NCBI RefSeq assembly: GCF_003207825.1
Contig: NZ_NKTY01000008.1
Location: forward strand, 50,532-114,531
Source: Komagataeibacter saccharivorans
Lineage (GTDB): Bacteria; Pseudomonadota; Alphaproteobacteria; Acetobacterales; Acetobacteraceae
DNA: 64,000 bases
Reading direction: 5' to 3'
Shown here: piece after piece, positions 9,579-18,309 of the stretch
Numbering within the stretch: position 1 is the stretch's first letter
Layout: each line of letters starts with the position of its first letter
Position numbers and translations under genes: made by a program
The notes under the pieces: model-generated
Told to the model about the DNA's origin: nothing
Databases searched by the model: none
What the model saw: only the letters and a program-made list of their open reading frames with translations

Positions 9579-10855
9579 GCTGCCTGCTCCCGTCGGGTGG
9601 CGTTGGTGGCGCCTTCGCGCGCGACATCGGTGCGTTCGCGCCACCGCGAACCGAATGCCGTGCCGTTCAGGGCGAAGTCACCCAGTTCGCGCTGACGCTG
9701 GATAAGGGGATTGTGGGATGCGAGCGTGCGCGCATTACGCCAGTGCCGGTCCAGTCGCCTGGCTTCGCTGGTGGCCGATGCGCCGCCCACTTCAAACAGC
9801 AGGTTGGCCGCTTCAAGCACCTGCCCCGCCACGATCTGCTGGGCCTGATAGGCCTGCACCTGCGCCACCTCAAAGGCAGGACCGCCATCAACACCGGCAG
9901 CCCACTGGGCGGATGTGTCCTCCAGCGCCCATGCGACCTTTTCCACCAGCGTATCGGCGGAAAATGACAGGGCGGACAGACGTCCCACCACACCCTGCAC
10001 CAGCGGGTCATGACGCTGCGCGACCTGACCGGGCACGCCGAAGGTACGGGTGCGGGGCCGGACAAACGCCACCGCATCGCGCAGGATCGCCCGCCCGATC
10101 CCCGCCAGCGTCGCCAGATGGAAAAGCTGGTAATAGGTGGTCAGGTATTCATTGGTGGGAAAGGCGTCGATCGGCACGCGGCTGAGGACGTTTTCATCGG
10201 GCACGATCACGTTTTCAAAACGGGTCGTACCGCTGCCTGTCAGTCTCTGTCCAAAACCGTCCCAGTCATCCACGCGGGTGACGCCATGCGCGGTTACGGG
10301 CACGGCGACATGGATGCGGTCCGCCCCATCGGTTGCGACCGCTACGATCCACGATGCGTACAGCGTGCCGGTGGAATAATATTTCGTCCCGTCCAGTATC
10401 CATGACGCTTTCGACGCATCCGGGTGGGGCCGCAGCGTTGTGGTGGTGCCGGTACTGTCCGTCAGTTCGGCCATGGCCGCGCCAAAAAGTGCGCCACGAG
10501 CCACCTGTTCCAGCCACCGCACGGCCTGCGGGCTGTCGCCGCGGTGCAACTGCCCTTCGACAAAGGCGAAATGGGCGCGGAAAATCTGGGGCAGGTTTGA
10601 ATCAGCTTCGGCCAGTTCTTCCAGCAGCCGGAAAGTTTCCGGCAGGCTTGCCCCGCTGCCGCCGTAGCGCACCGGCACCCGCAGCGCGCCAAAACCGGCA
10701 TCGAGCAGACACCGGACAGCATCATGGGCCAGAACCCGCTCGTGTTCACGGTTGATGGACTCACTGGCGATGCGCGCGAAGATCGGTCGCAGCGTCTGGG
10801 CAAGCGCCTCAATCCGGGGAGAGAAACCGTGTGAAGGACGTAGCGGATCAGTCAT
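9575..10855 (-). CDS. Acyl-CoA dehydrogenase-fold flavoprotein, SfnB/DszC-like
   Basis: 426 residues with the acyl-CoA dehydrogenase fold: an alpha-helical N-terminal domain with G-F-G-A-L-R-V-P-V-R-Y-G-G, a beta-domain with A-M-A-E-L-T-D-S-T-G-T and W-I-L-D-G-T-K-Y-Y-S-T-G, and a C-terminal helical bundle with L-F-E-V-G-G-A-S-A-T. The position is typical of SfnB/DszC sulfur-acquisition proteins, which oxygenate sulfur compounds with reduced flavin rather than dehydrogenating a CoA ester. It is the first gene of the operon and overlaps the next by 4 bases. The AT-rich gap upstream must carry the operon promoter. Family and operon role are well supported; the exact substrate (dibenzothiophene-, methionine- or sulfone-like) is not. 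Confidence 0.87.
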   Translation of the reverse strand: MTDPLRPSHGFSPRIEALAQTLRPIFARIASESINREHERVLAHDAVRCLLDAGFGALRVPVRYGGSGASLPETFRLLEELAEADSNLPQIFRAHFAFVEGQLHRGDSPQAVRWLEQVARGALFGAAMAELTDSTGTTTTLRPHPDASKASWILDGTKYYSTGTLYASWIVAVATDGADRIHVAVPVTAHGVTRVDDWDGFGQRLTGSGTTRFENVIVPDENVLSRVPIDAFPTNEYLTTYYQLFHLATLAGIGRAILRDAVAFVRPRTRTFGVPGQVAQRHDPLVQGVVGRLSALSFSADTLVEKVAWALEDTSAQWAAGVDGGPAFEVAQVQAYQAQQIVAGQVLEAANLLFEVGGASATSEARRLDRHWRNARTLASHNPLIQRQRELGDFALNGTAFGSRWRERTDVAREGATNATRREQAA

Positions 10856-11406
10856 GACAACCCTGCCGTATTTCTATTTAACTATTTTATTGTGTTGTTT
10901 ATCCTTCAATCACATTAACAACCGTTATATCCGAGTCAATTATAAATTAACGGGTTTTGTCGTTTATATCGCCATCCTGGGGTGCACAGGGATATAAATT
11001 CGATTGCCTTCCATCGCATTTTTCGGTGCTTAATTCATATATGTAGCTGATATATGGATATATTTTCCATTCCGTATTCCACTAGTTTATTTAGTTTTTT
11101 ATAACGCCAATGTGCGCCTTTAATTTGCACATTTCATATCGTGGTAATCGGTTCAGAACGAAATCCGGAACAGTTCATACATTTCCGTTTCGGTATATTT
11201 ATCAATAAACATACCGATTCGCGCGTTATGAGTGGTTCTCCGTTATTCACGATTATATATCGTTGTTTTGCGACAGGGAGGCGTTCCGGATGGAGGCATC
11301 AAGCCGGGGCGAAAGGACGATGCGGTCAAACGCCTTTAAATCTTCCCATATTTGACATTGCGAACCAGTCTCACTACTTGGATGACTGTAATCCGATGGA
11401 CGAACC
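10856..11406. other. AT-rich intergenic region between divergent operons
   Basis: About 550 bases, clearly richer in A and T than the flanks, separate the sulfur operon (minus) from the cupredoxin-FTR1 unit (plus). It must hold both promoters. A TTGACA followed 17 bases later by TACTTG near 11355-11383 is a weak candidate promoter for the iron unit. Short frames inside have no recognisable product. No Fur- or CysB-type site was convincing. Confidence 0.5.
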
Positions 11407-11748
11407 ATGCGACCTGCACTTGCCCTAACAGCCCTCGTCTCCATGATCGTGGCCACAACCGCAACGGCGCACGCCATGGACCCGGTCCGACTGGAAGTGA
11501 AAGACCATCACTTCACACCGGACCATTTCACCGTGCCTGCCGGTCAGCGCTTCGTGATCGAACTGACCAACCATGATGACACGGTGGATGAGTTCGAAAG
11601 CTACGACCTGAAGTTTGAAAAGATCGTGGTCGCAGGCGGCACCATTTCGGTTCATGCGGGACCGCTTCATCCGGGCACCTACAAATTCTTTGATGACTAC
11701 CACCCCGACAGCGCCACCGGCACCGTTACCGTAACGGAGGCCCCCTGA
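11407..11748 (+). CDS. Periplasmic cupredoxin-like protein of FTR1 iron uptake
   Basis: 113 residues: a signal peptide cut after T-A-H-A (about residue 23) and then a single cupredoxin_1-like beta-sandwich. It begins V-K-D-H-H-F-T-P-D-H-F-T-V-P-A-G and continues with a L-T-N-H-D strand and an E-S-Y-D-L segment. It ends with F-F-D-D-Y-H-P-D. The stop is 1 base before the start of the FTR1 permease gene, so the two form an operon. In FtrABCD/P19-type systems a cupredoxin oxidises or delivers iron to the Ftr1 permease; that is the likely role here. The residues near H-P and D-D-Y-H could bind metal, but a full type-1 copper set (Cys plus Met) is not visible: there is no Cys in the mature part. 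Confidence 0.8.
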   Translation: MRPALALTALVSMIVATTATAHAMDPVRLEVKDHHFTPDHFTVPAGQRFVIELTNHDDTVDEFESYDLKFEKIVVAGGTISVHAGPLHPGTYKFFDDYHPDSATGTVTVTEAP

Positions 11749-11749
11749 C

Positions 11750-12580
11750 ATGCTGGGCAGTCTTCTGATCGTCTTCCGTGAAGTCATGGAAGCCGGGCTG
11801 ATCGTGGGGATCGTGCTGGCGGCGACGCAGGGCATTCCCCATCGCGGGCGCTGGGTTGCGGGCGGTATCGGTGCGGGCATTGCCGGGGCCGGTATTGTGG
11901 CGATCTTTGCCGGGGCGCTGTCACAGGCGCTGTCCGGCAACGGGCAGGATGTTTTTTCCGCCACCATCCTGTGCCTCGCGGTGGTGATGCTGGGCTGGCA
12001 TATCGTGTGGATGGCGCGGCATGGACGCGAAATGGCACGGGACATGAAGGCGGTCGGGGCCGAAGTCGCCAGCGGCAACCGCTCCCTGCTGGCCATGGCG
12101 GTGGTTGTGGCCGTGGCTGTCCTGCGTGAAGGCATGGAAGTGGTGCTGTTCCTGTATGGTATCGCAATTTCCAGTGGCACGGGGCCGGTGCCGATGCTGA
12201 TTGGCGGCATACTGGGCGTGTTTGCCGGTGCGGCCCTGTCCTGGGCGCTGTATCGCGGGCTGGTGGTGATCCCCCTGAACCGGCTGTTTGCCGTAACCGG
12301 CCTGCTGGTCACGTTCCTTGCTGCGGGCATGGCCAGTCAGGCCGCAGCCCTTCTGGCCAATGACGACCTGCTGCCCGCACTGGGCTATGACATATGGGAT
12401 TCATCGTGGCTGCTGTCCGATGGCAGCATGCTGGGCCGTGCGGCGAAGGCACTGATCGGTTATTCGGACCGGCCCACGGGCATCCAGATACTGGCATGGA
12501 TCTGTACCTGCGTGGTGCTGACCGTAACCGGCCATCTGGTGCGCCATCGCACGCCCGCAAAGCCCAGAGGCGCGGCCTGA
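11750..12580 (+). CDS. FTR1-family high-affinity iron permease
   Basis: 276 residues with seven predicted membrane helices. Both signature REXXE iron-binding motifs are present: R-E-V-M-E at residues 10-14 in helix 1 and R-E-G-M-E at 126-130 in helix 4. This is the FTR1/EfeU/FtrC permease fold, which moves ferric iron across the inner membrane after oxidation outside. The gene starts 1 base after the cupredoxin stop. No EfeO/EfeB, P19 or polyferredoxin partner lies in the window, so this looks like a minimal two-gene form of the FtrABCD system. Function is secure at family level. Confidence 0.92.
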   Translation: MLGSLLIVFREVMEAGLIVGIVLAATQGIPHRGRWVAGGIGAGIAGAGIVAIFAGALSQALSGNGQDVFSATILCLAVVMLGWHIVWMARHGREMARDMKAVGAEVASGNRSLLAMAVVVAVAVLREGMEVVLFLYGIAISSGTGPVPMLIGGILGVFAGAALSWALYRGLVVIPLNRLFAVTGLLVTFLAAGMASQAAALLANDDLLPALGYDIWDSSWLLSDGSMLGRAAKALIGYSDRPTGIQILAWICTCVVLTVTGHLVRHRTPAKPRGAA

Positions 12581-13033
12581 CAGGGACCGCGTACCCGGTT
12601 TCATCGCCTGACATAATGGTGGCTGGAGCCGGGTTGCCGCGCATTCTTTCCGTGACATCACGACCTTAAAAGCAGGGACACGAACCGGACCGGGCATCAT
12701 GACCCGGCCCGGTCGGGCGGCTTTCATCGGGATCACTTTATCCCCTGCTGACATGATCCTGCCGCCGCAGAGACAGCGGACATCCTGTCCGCCAGATCGC
12801 CACGCAGGGGCGGCGGCCTGTGCCGGGGTCAGGTGCCTTTCTGCCGTCCCCCGGTATTACGGTAGTGGAGTGCAGGTCTGTCCCGTCAGCAGTCCTGCCT
12901 GCCGGAACCGGCGGTTTCCTGCAAAACAGGCCGGCCCCCGTCCATGGGGGAGAGGCGCTTGCCAATATCATCCGTGCAGACTGGTTCAGCCCTGCGGTAA
13001 AGGTTTACTGCAGAACGCGACTGGAGAAGCAGG
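12581..13033. other. Gene-free region with several hairpins
   Basis: About 450 bases without a credible gene. An 8-base perfect inverted repeat (12688-12695 and 12707-12714) may terminate the iron operon, though its T-tract is poor. Nearer the next gene are three short hairpins: GCCG/CGGC at 12901-12912, CCTG/CAGG at 12918-12930 and CCCCC/GGGGG at 12935-12950. They could form a structured 5' leader for the secreted protein gene at 13034; no known RNA family was recognised. Confidence 0.4.
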
Positions 13034-13438
13034 ATGACCCGGAAACTCGCAGCGATTACCCTTGCCCTTGTCATCATTCCCCTGATGGGCCGGGCGCAGT
13101 CTTTCGGCGTGAATGGCGGCATGGCCACAGGCACGTTTGGCATGTCGGGCGGTGGCGCGGGTTCCGCGCAGATGCCGTCCACCCGGTACAGTCCCTACGG
13201 CGCGTACGGGCCGCCTGCGATGACCGGGGGACAGGGTGGATATGGCGGGGGGATGATGCCCTACATGTTCGGCGGCTACATGCCCTATGGCTGGGGTGGC
13301 ATGAATGGCGGGTATCCGCCTTACGGGCCGCGTACCTATGGCCCCGGCAGCCAGACCATAGTGGATGGAAAACCGGGATTCCCACCGGCGGACTCCCGCC
13401 CGGCATGGGGCAGTCATACAACGGTGGACGGGCAGTAG
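13034..13438 (+). CDS. Secreted Gly/Tyr/Pro-rich small protein
   Basis: 134 residues. A clear signal peptide (K near the start, hydrophobic core, cleavage after G-R-A-Q near residue 22) is followed by a low-complexity Gly-, Tyr-, Met- and Pro-rich mature part. It contains near-repeats such as M-P-Y-M-F-G-G-Y-M-P-Y-G and G-M-N-G-G-Y-P-P-Y-G. The end has two similar T-I-V-D-G and T-T-V-D-G segments. No enzymatic domain is visible; it is probably an extracytoplasmic or surface-associated structural protein. A GGAGAAGCAGG ribosome site lies just upstream and a strong terminator just downstream, which supports a real monocistronic gene. I do not recognise a named family. Confidence 0.7.
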   Translation: MTRKLAAITLALVIIPLMGRAQSFGVNGGMATGTFGMSGGGAGSAQMPSTRYSPYGAYGPPAMTGGQGGYGGGMMPYMFGGYMPYGWGGMNGGYPPYGPRTYGPGSQTIVDGKPGFPPADSRPAWGSHTTVDGQ

Positions 13439-13492
13439 ACATTCCGCCGGTCAGGAGTGTTTGACAGTGATGGGCTGAAAAAGTTTCCGGGT

Positions 13493-13521
13493 GCCGCCTT
13501 TTTCAAAAAAGGCGGCGTTTT
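13493..13521 (+). terminator. Rho-independent terminator / repeated hairpin element
   Basis: The GCCGCC arm with following Ts (13493-13503) pairs with the A-tract and GGCGGC arm (13505-13516), followed by GTTTT. It follows the secreted-protein gene by about 55 bases. The sequence around it (AAAAAGTTTCCGGGTG before, CCGAAGCTTTTC after) resembles the hairpin near 33668, so it may be a copy of an intergenic repeat family. Confidence 0.75.
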
Positions 13522-13590
13522 CCGAAGCTTTTCTACAATGGGCGGGCAGTGTCCTGGGCAGGTTTCGCTGTGCGCAACCCCCGGCTGGCG

Positions 13591-15192
13591 TCAGGTCAGC
13601 AGGCGCGCCCGTTCTTCCACATCCCGGCTTTCCGATGTGAGCTGAAACTGGCTGACAAGATCAGACAGGCGCGTGGCTTCATCCAGCAGCGAACGGCTGG
13701 CCGCGGTTGACTGTTCCACCATTGCGGCATTCTGCTGCGTCACCTGATCCATCTGCGATATGGTGGAATTGACGTTGGCCAGACCGCCTGCCTGTTCCTT
13801 TGCCCGGTGCGTGCTTTCATCCATGATCTCGTTGATCTCGGCCACCAGCTTCACGATACGGTCCAGCGCGCTGCCCGCTTCCGAAACCAGCTTCACGCCA
13901 GAATCAACCTGTCGGCTGGATGTGGAGATAAGGGTCTTGATCTCCTTCGCGGCCTCGGCTGAACGATGGGCCAGATTACGCACTTCGGATGCGACCACGG
14001 CAAACCCGCGCCCCGCATCCCCCGCCCGCGCGGCCTCGACACCGGCATTGAGGGCCAGCAGGTTGGTCTGGAAGGCGATTTCATCAATCACCGCAATGAT
14101 CTGGGCGATCTGCCCCGCTGATGTGGCGATGCCATCCATCGCGCCTACGGCCTGACGCACGATGACGGTGCTCTGCTGCGCATCGTTATTGGCGCTGGCC
14201 ACCACTTCCTGCGCGTGGATCGCCCCTTCAGCGGATTTCTGCACCGTTGCGGTAATATGGTTCAGCGCGGATGCGGTCTCCTCCAGGTTCTTGGCCTGTA
14301 TCGCCGTGCGCTGGGCCAGATCGTCGGATGCCTTGCTGATCTCGCTCGTACCGTTCCTGATCCCGATGGTATTGGCCACCACGGCCTCAATGACACCGCG
14401 CAGCCGCACGACCGTTTCGTTAAAATCGGTGCGCAGGCGTTCGTATTCAGGCGCGAACTTTTCCGTCAGGGTGAAGGTCAGGTTCCCCTGCGCCAGATGG
14501 CCCAGACCGGTGGCAAGCCCGTCCACCACGGTTGCCTGACGGGCGGCGGTTTCCATGCGTTCCACCTCGGTCCGGCGATGTTCGGCTTCCGCAAGGCTGC
14601 GCTGGTGTTCCACCTCGTGCGATGCGGCTTCCGCCTGTTCGGCATTCTGCTTTGCTTCCGCCAGCGCGGTATTCGATACGGCAAAAAGATGCTCGATCTG
14701 CTGCGCCATCCAGTACAGCGCGCCCGCTTCCACCACCACAATGGCCGCATGCACCATAACACGGTAGAAATCCGCGCCGTCCTCGAACACCAGTTTCGGC
14801 ATAAGGAAATTCATGACCAGATGATGCACTGCCGTAGTGGCCGCGCCGACCAGAATAACATCGCCGTCACAATAGGTCGCAAGCATGGCAAGCGCCGCGA
14901 AATAGTACATATGCACGTCAATCTGCATATACGACCCACGGCACGCCGCCAGAATGATCGAAACCAGTGCGCTGACGCCCACGCCAATGGTCAGGCGCGT
15001 TGTCTTGGCCTGTGGCGCCATCCACCATACCAGCGTTTCAATCACCGCCAGCCCGACCGCCGCAAGCGTGGGCGCAACCCAGTCATTGCCCGCAATATGG
15101 GCGCATGCCGCCACAAGACCCACATGCAGCCAGAACCCGCAGATCAGGCCCTGACTGACTGTCGCGCGAAGTTTTCCCAGAGCATCGACCAT
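13591..15192 (-). CDS. Methyl-accepting chemotaxis protein with multi-span N-terminal membrane domain
   Basis: 533 residues. The first 180 hold about five or six hydrophobic helices with no large periplasmic domain, then comes a coiled-coil linker rich in A, E and Q (about 185-240), and a HAMP-like segment ([14 protein letters not shown]). The cytoplasmic MCP signalling domain has the hairpin tip [19 protein letters not shown]. The N-terminal integral membrane sensor suggests detection within or close to the bilayer. No methylase, CheA or flagellar gene is nearby, so it must act on distant Che proteins. It follows the small membrane protein gene by 5 bases and they are likely cotranscribed. 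Confidence 0.9.
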   Translation of the reverse strand: MVDALGKLRATVSQGLICGFWLHVGLVAACAHIAGNDWVAPTLAAVGLAVIETLVWWMAPQAKTTRLTIGVGVSALVSIILAACRGSYMQIDVHMYYFAALAMLATYCDGDVILVGAATTAVHHLVMNFLMPKLVFEDGADFYRVMVHAAIVVVEAGALYWMAQQIEHLFAVSNTALAEAKQNAEQAEAASHEVEHQRSLAEAEHRRTEVERMETAARQATVVDGLATGLGHLAQGNLTFTLTEKFAPEYERLRTDFNETVVRLRGVIEAVVANTIGIRNGTSEISKASDDLAQRTAIQAKNLEETASALNHITATVQKSAEGAIHAQEVVASANNDAQQSTVIVRQAVGAMDGIATSAGQIAQIIAVIDEIAFQTNLLALNAGVEAARAGDAGRGFAVVASEVRNLAHRSAEAAKEIKTLISTSSRQVDSGVKLVSEAGSALDRIVKLVAEINEIMDESTHRAKEQAGGLANVNSTISQMDQVTQQNAAMVEQSTAASRSLLDEATRLSDLVSQFQLTSESRDVEERARLLT

Positions 15193-15197
15193 CTTGT

Positions 15198-15566
15198 TTA
15201 CATCTCCATCTGCCGGGATGCGTGGCAGCCCGTCATAGCCTGTGGGTTAAGGACAAGGATCGCCCCGGATTTTATGGCATCCCCCCGCGCCATATTCCCG
15301 CGCGGTTCAATTATGACGATGCTGGCCACAGCACCGGTACCAATCACGCGCCCGACCGAACCGGCAGCCTGCCGCGCATGCTGTCCGTCCCACCATGGCG
15401 GGAAAACCAGCGCCAGCGGTCCCTGATCGGGAGGGGACAGATGAATACCGAGAATGACCACAAGCGACCCGACCGCAAGCAGGACCGGCAGCAGCAGATC
15501 CGTAACCTTTCGCCGGGGTTGGGCATTCGGGGCGTTCCGGCTGTCAAGCATGACAGGCTGCATCAT
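15198..15566 (-). CDS. Small membrane-anchored protein upstream of the chemoreceptor
   Basis: 122 residues of unknown function. A basic N-terminus and one transmembrane helix (about residues 22-42, [17 protein letters not shown]) precede an extracytoplasmic part with F-P-P-W-W-D-G and a hydrophobic strand-like segment [11 protein letters not shown]. It ends 5 bases before the chemoreceptor start on the same strand. The spacing and the ordered pattern support a real gene that may work with the receptor. I recognise no named family. The antisense frame here is a shadow. Confidence 0.6.
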   Translation of the reverse strand: MMQPVMLDSRNAPNAQPRRKVTDLLLPVLLAVGSLVVILGIHLSPPDQGPLALVFPPWWDGQHARQAAGSVGRVIGTGAVASIVIIEPRGNMARGDAIKSGAILVLNPQAMTGCHASRQMEM

Positions 15567-15980
15567 CCGGCCCTGTCATGACGCCGGGTTACGGTCGCAG
15601 TCCGTCCCGGCGCATTCATCGACCAGCCCCGCCATTCCCTGCCCGCCATACGACCATGACAGACGGCGGGGCCATCATGAACGGTCGCAACCTTGCCCTT
15701 TCCCCGCGCCGGGGCGTAAGGGGGGAGAGAGGCTGCAGGGTGAATGAACGGGTACATTGTTTACTGAGTTTACTGATTTCTAATAATGATTAACGCGTGG
15801 TTACAGCATGGACGGCCAGACAGAAAGAGCCAAGTGCGCCATCGACCGGAAGGGTATCAAAAAACCCTTTTCCCCGAACATACCAGAAGGGCGCGCCGCG
15901 CATGGAAAGACACACGCCCCCTTCCGCCATGACCGGAACGGAAGGGCCGGATCGGGCCTGCAACAGGATGGAGCGGCGTC
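15567..15980. other. Intergenic region, no supported gene
   Basis: About 410 bases between two divergent genes. Several short frames exist on both strands, but none has a ribosome site with a recognisable product. An AT-richer stretch around 15750-15800 is the likeliest promoter area. Confidence 0.4.
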
Positions 15981-17024
15981 ATGACGACCATTAATACACC
16001 GGGGTCGCCGCCTGCTTTCCTGTCCCCTGGGGAAAGCGGGGTTGAAAATATCAGGGCGGCGGGGTCGCAATCATCGCTCGGTCCATCATCCGGCGTGGGT
16101 GGGGGCGATACCGTTACCCTCTCCGCCGAGGCCACGGCCATGCTTGCGCAGATGACAAAAGATGTCGTTGCGCCGGAAATCGCCTATTTCGCGCAGTTCT
16201 TCCCGGTTCTGGAGGGAATGGATGCGACCGCCCTCGGCGCGGGCGTGGTGGACCCGGCCGCGACATCCCTGTCTGCGGGCCTGTCCCCTGACGAAATCGC
16301 CGTGCTGGCGCGCGCCAGTATCGACGCCGCCCGGACCGCGCCTGACGGCCCCGCCGGTCTGGCTACCGTGCGCAGTCTGGACAATGTGGAATGGACCAGT
16401 CTCATGTCCATGCTGGACCGTCCCGCCCTTGCAGCGGTGCGGGCCAATGAAGGCGGCCTGTTTACCCGCGATGAACAGGACGCGGCCCGGACCATCATGG
16501 CCCGGCAGCAGGAAATGGCCATGGGTATCCTGCCCGAACATGGTGAAGCCATGGCCCGGCAGGCTGTCGATGCACTGAACGCCTATACCAGCCCGGAACG
16601 GATGACGGCGGCGATCATGTTCCTTGACCGGGCCAGCCTGTACGAAAAAAGCACCATTGCATGGGTATTCGGCCGCGCGGCGGCGCAGGTTGTCTATGAC
16701 GGGGATATGGAAGCCGCGGGCCTTCTGCCCGATAATACCATCCTGAGCGAATTCAATATCGTGGCCATGGTTGCCGCCGCCATGAACACAGCGCAGCAGC
16801 GCGGCCCCAACGCCCGCGCCAGCCTTCAGGACAGGAGCAGTCTGGACGATCTGCGCGCGCGACTGGACAGGGCACTGGCCCGCATGCGCGAGGAACTGGG
16901 CATTCGCCCCCAATCCACACGCCGGACCTGCATGGAAGCGCAACGCATGGCCACCCAACCGGGACGGCAGGCCGCGCCGCTGGCGGCCCTGCTCAACACA
17001 TTTTACGCACGCGCCGGTCGGTAG
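15981..17024 (+). CDS. Conserved hypothetical protein, 347 residues
   Basis: A cytosolic-looking protein with no signal peptide and no membrane helices. The first 45 residues are Gly/Ser/Pro-rich and lead into D-T-V-T-L-S-A-E-A-T, a segment seen at the start of various uncharacterised proteobacterial proteins. The remainder is alpha-helical and rich in Ala, Met and Asp/Glu, with Arg-rich final 60 residues. A GGAGCGG ribosome site precedes the ATG and the coding pattern (third-position GC) is consistent throughout, so the gene is real. It converges on the ketopantoate reductase-like gene 7 bases later with a shared hairpin. No function can be assigned. Confidence 0.65.
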   Translation: MTTINTPGSPPAFLSPGESGVENIRAAGSQSSLGPSSGVGGGDTVTLSAEATAMLAQMTKDVVAPEIAYFAQFFPVLEGMDATALGAGVVDPAATSLSAGLSPDEIAVLARASIDAARTAPDGPAGLATVRSLDNVEWTSLMSMLDRPALAAVRANEGGLFTRDEQDAARTIMARQQEMAMGILPEHGEAMARQAVDALNAYTSPERMTAAIMFLDRASLYEKSTIAWVFGRAAAQVVYDGDMEAAGLLPDNTILSEFNIVAMVAAAMNTAQQRGPNARASLQDRSSLDDLRARLDRALARMREELGIRPQSTRRTCMEAQRMATQPGRQAAPLAALLNTFYARAGR

Positions 17025-17037
17025 GCGGCTTCTACCG
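17019..17037. terminator. Shared convergent hairpin
   Basis: CGGTAG (17019-17024) pairs with CTACCG (17032-17037) across a 7-base loop, overlapping the stops of two convergent genes. The surrounding GGCC and GCC extend it a little, and TTT follows on the plus strand. It is a modest terminator candidate. Confidence 0.4.
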
Positions 17038-17967
17038 GCCTTTATCCGCCCTGTGCCCCTCATAGACACGCAGGTTGAGGTCAACGAGATCAAGAATGGG
17101 CGTTGCCACCGCGTAACTGCGCGCCCTTGCCACAAGATCACCGATGATCTGCCCTGCCTCGATCGCTGCCCCCTGCGACAGGTCCCGAAACATGGAGGAG
17201 GTGAGGGTCGAGCTTTCGGCAGTCAGCATGCGGATGGTACGCTCCACCACCCCATCGGCAGGCGGATGGCCCGATGCACCCGCCACCGCCACACATTCCG
17301 CAACGGTTGCACGGGCAAAATCCTGCCCGTAAGGCTGGCGCGCCACATCGCCTACCGTCCCGCGCATAAGACAGCACAGGGTGCCAAGGGATGCGAGCAG
17401 CACCCATTTATCCCACATATCCTGCATGATATGGGGTGACAGCACCGTATCGAAACCGGGGGCCGACAGGGCAGCGCTGATGGCGTGGACACGGGGCGTA
17501 TCCACCCCGGAGCGTTCACCATAGGACAGGCGCGGCTGCGGTCCGGTCTGCACGATCCGTCCGTCCGCGTCCAGAGTACTGACAATAAAGCATGTGCCCC
17601 CAAGAACGGCGTCCGCCCCAAAGCGCTCCGCCAGCACATCAAGGTGACACATGCCATTGAGCAGCGGGACGATGCAGGTCTCAACCCCAACGGCAGCGCT
17701 GAAATCATCCATGGCCTGCGCCAGAGAATAGGCTTTCACGCTCAGCAGCACGATATCGTACGGATGGGTGATCTCATCCGTCGTCATCATCTGGGGGCTG
17801 ATGCTGGCATTCCCCGCCGCGCTGACAAGATGCAGTCCATCGGCGCGGATCTGCCGCAGCCTGCCGGGTCGGACCAGAAAGGTCACATCATGCCCTGCCG
17901 CAGCCAGCCGCGCGCCAAAATACCCCCCGACGGCCCCTGCCCCGACAACCAGAATTCGCGGCTTCAT
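17032..17967 (-). CDS. Ketopantoate reductase-family NADP oxidoreductase
   Basis: 311 residues of the ApbA/PanE family. The N-terminal Rossmann motif is G-A-G-A-V-G-G-Y-F-G, followed by V-L-L-S-V-K-A-Y and P-L-L-N-G-M, where the family Asn binds substrate. The C-terminal helical domain has M-W-D-K-W with the catalytic Lys, and the S-M-F-R-D-L-S-Q-G-A-A-I-E signature. PanE reduces ketopantoate to pantoate for coenzyme A. No other pan gene is adjacent, and many family members act on other 2-oxo acids, so panE identity is likely but not proven. Confidence 0.82.
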   Translation of the reverse strand: MKPRILVVGAGAVGGYFGARLAAAGHDVTFLVRPGRLRQIRADGLHLVSAAGNASISPQMMTTDEITHPYDIVLLSVKAYSLAQAMDDFSAAVGVETCIVPLLNGMCHLDVLAERFGADAVLGGTCFIVSTLDADGRIVQTGPQPRLSYGERSGVDTPRVHAISAALSAPGFDTVLSPHIMQDMWDKWVLLASLGTLCCLMRGTVGDVARQPYGQDFARATVAECVAVAGASGHPPADGVVERTIRMLTAESSTLTSSMFRDLSQGAAIEAGQIIGDLVARARSYAVATPILDLVDLNLRVYEGHRADKGR

Positions 17968-18000
17968 CGTGTTTTTCCCTGTCCTGCCGATGGAATATGA

Positions 18001-18309
18001 AAAAGTCCGGGCACGATACAGCCGAAACCTGCGTGTGATAAGCGGTTAAGCCGCAATCTGCGCGCCGTTCCCCTTCCTGCGCACCGGCCGTAACGGAGCC
18101 CGGTGCATGCGGATCGAAAAAGGTCGCGCATCAGCACAAAACGGTAGAAACCGTCATTTCCCTGCATTACCGGTCATGCTGCAATCATTCTGGGACGACA
18201 TGGCGGGCAACACCGTTCGATTACTAGGGCGTGTCAGACCTTGAATGACAGAACGGACTGCATGGCTGTTTATGATGAGCATGATGCAGTCTGTCTTTTC
18301 TGATACCGC
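18001..18309. other. Intergenic region upstream of IS remnant
   Basis: About 300 bases with no supported gene. A CTAGGGCGTGTCAGACC stretch near 18226 may be the decayed left end of the adjacent IS5-family element, but no matching right terminal repeat was found. Confidence 0.3.

Noticed and set aside
9579..9644. 22-codon extension of the NtaA/DmoA-like gene
   Set aside because: Arg-rich extension inside the upstream coding region; the ATGA overlap at 9575-9578 gives the natural start.
8199..9695. Long plus-strand open frame (498 codons) opposite the NtaA/DmoA-like gene
   Set aside because: Antisense shadow of a clear luciferase-family gene with the same GC effect.
12699..13037. Plus-strand 112-codon frame before the secreted protein gene
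   Set aside because: No family, no ribosome site, and codon use unlike neighbours; region looks like a structured leader.
14215..15426. Plus-strand frame of 403 codons opposite the membrane chemoreceptor
   Set aside because: Antisense of an unmistakable MCP signalling domain; its translation has no domain.
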